From: Phytohabitans rumicis
GTDB taxonomy: Bacteria > Actinomycetota > Actinomycetes > Mycobacteriales > Micromonosporaceae
Length of the DNA: 64,000 nt
NCBI RefSeq assembly: GCF_011764445.1
Contig: NZ_BLPG01000001.1
Coordinates: 6,589,001-6,653,000, forward strand
Reading direction: 5' to 3'
In this document: positions 60,909 to 64,000 of the stretch, one piece after another
How positions within the stretch are numbered: position 1 is the stretch's first letter
Layout of the letters: each line of letters begins with the position of its first letter
Program-made: the position numbers and the translations under genes
The notes under the pieces: model-generated
Seen by the model: only the letters and a program-made list of their open reading frames with translations
The model's database searches: none
Told to the model about the DNA's origin: nothing

Positions 60909-61906
60909 GACGATGATCCTGTCAGCGCGGCGATCAGTTCGCGTTCCTCTTCCGCGGTGAGCCCGGCGCGTCGTTCCCGGTCCAAGCCTTCCGCGCGCTC
61001 CCAGGTCAGCGTGTCGGCGAGCAGTTCCGCGCGCGGGCGGTGGCGGAGGCCGGCGGCCTGGGCAGCGGCGCCACTGCGCGCCAGGAACCCCTCCCAGCCC
61101 GGCTCGACGATCCACATCGCCAGCGACTGCGGTCCCATCCACTGCTTGACCTCGTGCTCAACCAGCCACCGCGGGTCGGCGGCGTGCACCGGGCCGGTGT
61201 GCCCGCCGACCGTACGGGATAGCTCGATCCACTCGCCGAGCGGCAGGACCGGGCCGACCGCGTCGTACGTCCCGGTGGTGCCGGCCTCGGCCGCGTCGAG
61301 CAGCCAGGTGGTCAGGTCGCGTACGTCCACGACCTGCGTCGCCTGGTCCGCCGCGTCGGGTACGAGCAGGGGCGCGGCCGGCTCGCGGGCGGCGCGGGCC
61401 ACCCAGTAGCCGGAGCGCCCGGTGTGGTCGCCGGGGCCGCCGATCAGGCCGGACCGCGCGATGAGCAGCCGGTCGCCGACGGCCGCCACCGAAGCCTGTT
61501 CGCAGGCCACCTTCGCCTCGCCGTAACCGCCCTCGCGCTCGATCGTGTCGCGGTCGGTCGGCGGGAGCAGCGGGTCGGACTCGTCGGCTCCCAGGGTCGC
61601 GTGGGAGGCGTACACGCTGCTGGACGAGACGTACGTCCAGTGCCGCGTCCGGCCGCCCAGCGCGTCGAGCGCGCCGCGCACGAAGCCCGGCTGCCACGAC
61701 ACCTCGAAGACCGCGTCCCACTCGCGGCCGGCCAGCTGCTCGTACGCCCCCGGCTCGCCCCGGTCCGCCAAGACCAGCACCGATCCCTCGGCCACCTCGC
61801 CGCTCTCGCCGCGCGCCAGGCACGTGACCTGGTGCCCGCGTGCCATCGCCTCTCGGGAAAGCTCCCGACCCAACCATGCCGTTCCACCCAGGACCAAGAT
61901 CTCCAT
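60905..61906 (-). CDS. NAD-dependent epimerase/dehydratase (extended SDR) family protein
   Basis: This 333-aa protein begins at an ATG ([21 protein letters not shown]), with the extended-SDR nucleotide-binding motif GGTAWLG. It has the catalytic-type YGEAK (Tyr-x-x-x-Lys) in [13 protein letters not shown] and a C-terminal substrate domain. It acts on an unknown, probably sugar- or isoflavone-like, substrate. The gene is coupled to the F420-type oxidoreductase downstream. Confidence 0.85.
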   Translation of the reverse strand: MEILVLGGTAWLGRELSREAMARGHQVTCLARGESGEVAEGSVLVLADRGEPGAYEQLAGREWDAVFEVSWQPGFVRGALDALGGRTRHWTYVSSSSVYASHATLGADESDPLLPPTDRDTIEREGGYGEAKVACEQASVAAVGDRLLIARSGLIGGPGDHTGRSGYWVARAAREPAAPLLVPDAADQATQVVDVRDLTTWLLDAAEAGTTGTYDAVGPVLPLGEWIELSRTVGGHTGPVHAADPRWLVEHEVKQWMGPQSLAMWIVEPGWEGFLARSGAAAQAAGLRHRPRAELLADTLTWERAEGLDRERRAGLTAEEERELIAALTGSSS

Positions 61907-61977
61907 GCGCCCAGCCAACCACTGGGATGGCGCGCTCCCAAGCGCGTTCGCGATGAGCTAAAGCGGGTTTGTGGCGG

Positions 61978-62418
61978 TCATAGCCGGGCGATCAGGAGGG
62001 CGGACACCAGCAGCGCCAGCCAGTGCAGGGCCTGATCGGCCACGTACATGCCGCACACCGGCGAGGTCTGCTCGACGAACGCGGGCGAGCGGGTCAGGCG
62101 AAGCAGCCGCGCGACTGGTCTTCGCCGGTCGAGGATCGCGTGGGTGACCACGCTGAAACCAAACCCGGCGGCCAGGCCCGTCGCGGACAGCGGCAGCGCC
62201 AAGGTGTACGCCGTGCCGGCGAGCACCACGGCGGCGGTCACGTGGTACCCGATGAGGTGGCCGGCCATGGCTTTGGCCCCGGTCCAGCCCGCGCCCGCCT
62301 TGTGCTCGGCCTGCCGGTCGGTCTGTGCGATGTGGTCGCCGAGCTGATGCCCGATCAGCAGCGCGAGGAGAGCCACCCCGAAGGTCGCCTGTACGGTCAA
62401 TTGCTCGGCGGTCATCAT
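61978..62418 (-). CDS. DUF3307-like membrane protein
   Basis: This 146-aa protein has about four hydrophobic segments and the pattern LLIGHQLGDHIAQTDRQAEHK near the N terminus, as in the DUF3307 family, which is often linked to SatD-like genes. Function is unknown. I used the ATG at 62418 (MMTAEQL); a longer frame reaches a TTG at 62508, but a hairpin (62439-62488) lies in that stretch and suggests it is untranslated leader. Confidence 0.65.
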   Translation of the reverse strand: MMTAEQLTVQATFGVALLALLIGHQLGDHIAQTDRQAEHKAGAGWTGAKAMAGHLIGYHVTAAVVLAGTAYTLALPLSATGLAAGFGFSVVTHAILDRRRPVARLLRLTRSPAFVEQTSPVCGMYVADQALHWLALLVSALLIARL

Positions 62419-62438
62419 GGCATCGTGCGCGAAGGCAC

Positions 62439-62488
62439 GATCTTCGACAGCGTGGTAGCTGACAGTTTTGCTGATTGTGTCGAAGGTC
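62439..62488 (-). promoter_or_regulatory. Leader hairpin or operator upstream of the DUF3307-like gene
   Basis: GATCTTCGACA (62439-62449) and TGTCGAAGGTC (62478-62488) form an 11-bp stem with one G-T pair around a 28-base loop. It starts 21 bp upstream of the chosen ATG and could be a regulator site or a 5' leader structure. Confidence 0.4.
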
Positions 62489-62587
62489 GCGCGGGTTTCA
62501 TGTATCAAACGGCCAGGGTGAGGGTGCGCGCGGCCACAGAGATCGTCGCCGATCGCGGAGACCGTGCTGGCCGGGCTGGTACGGGGG

Positions 62588-62872
62588 CTAGTACTGCTCG
62601 TCTGCGCGGGGCTTACGCACCACTTCGCGGTACTTGGGGTGGCTGGCGCCGTATAGGGCGTAGTTGAGCCGGGCCTCGGTCAGCGTCAGCTCCCCGTTCG
62701 GCCCGCCGACCGCGACGAAGGCCCCGGGATCGGCCTGCGCCGGGTCTGTCCAAAAGCAGACCGGGCACGTGACACACCCGGTTCGATAGCCGCAACAAGG
62801 ACACTTGCTCACCACAGACGCCTGACCATGACCACCCACGCGCGCTAGCTTTTCACGCCAACCGCCTACCAC
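62588..62872 (-). CDS. Cysteine-rich CPCC family protein
   Basis: This protein of up to 94 aa has the pattern CPCCGYRTGCVTCPVCFW, six cysteines in 16 residues, followed by GAFVAVGGPNGELTLTEARLNY. It matches the small cysteine-rich CPCC family, whose function is unknown and which probably binds zinc. The start is uncertain: the GTG at 62872 gives 94 aa, while a downstream GTG just before SKCPCC (about residue 20) is also possible. No clear RBS is seen for either. Confidence 0.75.
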   Translation of the reverse strand: MVGGWREKLARVGGHGQASVVSKCPCCGYRTGCVTCPVCFWTDPAQADPGAFVAVGGPNGELTLTEARLNYALYGASHPKYREVVRKPRADEQY

Positions 62873-62908
62873 GTAACCCGGGACGTCGCCTTTGTGGACA
62901 CTTAATTT

Positions 62909-64000
62909 TCAGCCACACGCGGCGCCGTTGACGGTGAAGAGCCCGGGCACCGGGTTCGGCCCATGTGACGTGCCGTTGAAGCCGAAAGTCTTGGTCGAAC
63001 CGGGCTGGATGACGCGGTTGTGCGACTGGTTCCGGGCGGTCACGGTCGCGCCGGACTGGGTGGTGTCGGCAAGCCAGGACTGGGTCACCTGCTGCCCGCC
63101 GAGGAACGCCCAGCGTACGGCCCAGCCATTGATCGCCGTGGTCCCGGTGTTGGTCAGCGTCACCTGCGCGGTGAAGCCGCCGGACCAGGAGCCGTGGATC
63201 ACGTAGTCGACCTTGCAGCGAACGGCCGGTGGGGCGGCCGCGCCCTGGTCGGCGAGGAAGGAGGCGACCCAGGCGAGCGCCGAGTTCCAGTTGACCGCCA
63301 CCTCGTTGGTCGCGTACGACTCGATGTGGTCGACGTAGCAGAACATCGGTTGGCAGCCCTCCAGCAGCTGCTTGGCGTACGGGTCGTCGAGGCCCGCGTT
63401 CGCCCCGCCCGCGATCGAGCCGGCCGGCGGGTTGGGCAGCGACGCGTCGAGCTGGTTGCCGAAGATCCGGCTGTGCTGGTTCTTCGACGCCTTCTCGCCC
63501 CAGCCGGTGACGTACGAGTGGTTCAGCGCGTTCCGGCCGAGGATGTAGTCCATGCCCTGGATCGCGCCGTCCCGGTACCTGGCGTCCCCGGACAGGTCGT
63601 ACGCGGTGGCCAGCACCGCCATGTTGTTGAGGACATTGCTGTTGGCGCCCCAGAAGTAGGCGCCCCGGTGACCCGGCATCGGCAGGCCGTACGCCTGGCC
63701 GGCCTGGGTCGTGAGGTACGCGTCGGCGGCGGCCAGCACGGACGTACGCAGGCGCTGCCGCTCGGCGGCCGGCAGTCCACTCGGGACGGTGGCCAGGTCG
63801 AGCCGGCCGAGCGCGGCGGTGCTGCCCCAGCCGAAGCCGACCGGGCCGAAGACGTCCGCGCTGGTGTGGTGCGCCGACGCGGTCACGTCGGCCAGGTACG
63901 GCGCCTCCCCGGTGGTCAGGTAAAGCTCGGCGGCCGCCCAGTAGAACTCGTCGCTCACGTCGTTGTCGCTGTACGTACCACCACCGGTGCCGTCGTTCGG
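62909..64000 (-). CDS. Glycoside hydrolase family 9 cellulase with C-terminal CBM2 (5' end outside window)
   Basis: The visible 363 C-terminal residues hold the end of a GH9 catalytic domain ([37 protein letters not shown], and the acid/base region [19 protein letters not shown]) and a CBM2 ([20 protein letters not shown]). GH9 enzymes cleave beta-1,4-glucan. The reading frame is open to the window edge, so the N terminus, including signal peptide and any further modules, is missing. A TGA at 62909-62911 ends it. Confidence 0.9.
   Translation of the reverse strand, partial: PNDGTGGGTYSDNDVSDEFYWAAAELYLTTGEAPYLADVTASAHHTSADVFGPVGFGWGSTAALGRLDLATVPSGLPAAERQRLRTSVLAAADAYLTTQAGQAYGLPMPGHRGAYFWGANSNVLNNMAVLATAYDLSGDARYRDGAIQGMDYILGRNALNHSYVTGWGEKASKNQHSRIFGNQLDASLPNPPAGSIAGGANAGLDDPYAKQLLEGCQPMFCYVDHIESYATNEVAVNWNSALAWVASFLADQGAAAPPAVRCKVDYVIHGSWSGGFTAQVTLTNTGTTAINGWAVRWAFLGGQQVTQSWLADTTQSGATVTARNQSHNRVIQPGSTKTFGFNGTSHGPNPVPGLFTVNGAACG

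Noticed and set aside
1-64000. CRISPR arrays, tRNA or rRNA genes, insertion-sequence transposases, or phage genes.
   Set aside because: No regularly spaced short repeats, no recognisable tRNA or rRNA sequences, and no transposase, integrase or phage structural protein were seen in the translations.

Overview
The window is very GC-rich, dense with GTG and TTG starts, and carries families typical of mycelial actinobacteria: AfsR/SARP regulators, a SigB/SigF-type sigma factor, CBM2-tagged secreted enzymes, a class F sortase, S8 and metzincin proteases, and F420-type oxidoreductases. I read it as chromosomal DNA of a soil or plant-associated member of the Micromonosporaceae or a close relative. 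The lineage is an inference from gene content.

Layout. (1) 1-13.4 kb is a carbohydrate-use locus: PhyH oxygenase, AraC and GntR regulators, then a tight plus-strand operon of GntR, ABC importer (binding protein and two permeases), GH38 mannosidase-like enzyme, glucarate-dehydratase-like enolase-superfamily enzyme, mutarotase-like protein, SDR and a Tat-exported beta-propeller-like protein. (2) 13.4-22.7 kb holds housekeeping and stress genes: an AbiEi/DUF559-like protein, a sigma factor, a DUF3516 helicase, a TrmB/LuxR-type regulator and a large subtilase. (3) 22.7-37.4 kb looks like a specialised-metabolism island. It has a LuxR-type protein with two HTH halves, a methyltransferase, a transporter fused to a low-molecular-weight tyrosine phosphatase, a nitroreductase, a dehydroquinase/shikimate-dehydrogenase fusion whose dehydroquinase half lacks the Schiff-base lysine, an acyl-CoA-dehydrogenase-fold flavoprotein with a flavin reductase, two paralogous proteins built from an unrecognised repeated 'WRN...DWGE...REF' domain, a membrane-anchored multicopper oxidase and an AfsR-type regulator. 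(4) 37.5-46.8 kb is a secreted and cell-surface set: NlpC-type proteins, TrmB, CE3-CBM2 esterase, a sortase with its probable substrate, a PQQ-type sugar dehydrogenase-CBM2 and a GH36 alpha-galactosidase. (5) 46.8-64 kb is mixed: ROK kinase, PAC2 protein, adenosine deaminase, cell-wall protein, EcsC protein, a second AfsR regulator, a metzincin-lipoprotein pair behind a SARP-box-like repeat, a lipase-like protein, an antiporter, oxidoreductases and the end of a GH9-CBM2 cellulase.

Two features cut across the window. A family of four oriented palindromes of about 80-100 bp (arms containing ATCAAGGGCAAACGGTCGTG) sits only between genes. In addition, up to thirteen reading frames are interrupted, every one in the same direction (one base missing), nearly always at a run of three or more G or C. 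I read these mainly as sequence or assembly errors, so the interrupted genes are described here as genes with the break point given.

How the genes work together. The 2.6-13.4 kb operon would import an oligosaccharide, trim it with the mannosidase and route the sugar acid or keto-sugar through dehydratase and SDR steps, with two divergent GntR regulators around one inverted repeat. The 24-34 kb island has the chemistry for an aromatic, shikimate-derived product: ring building, flavin hydroxylation, nitro/quinone redox, O/N-methylation, oxidative coupling and export. The CBM2 enzymes point to growth on plant polysaccharide.
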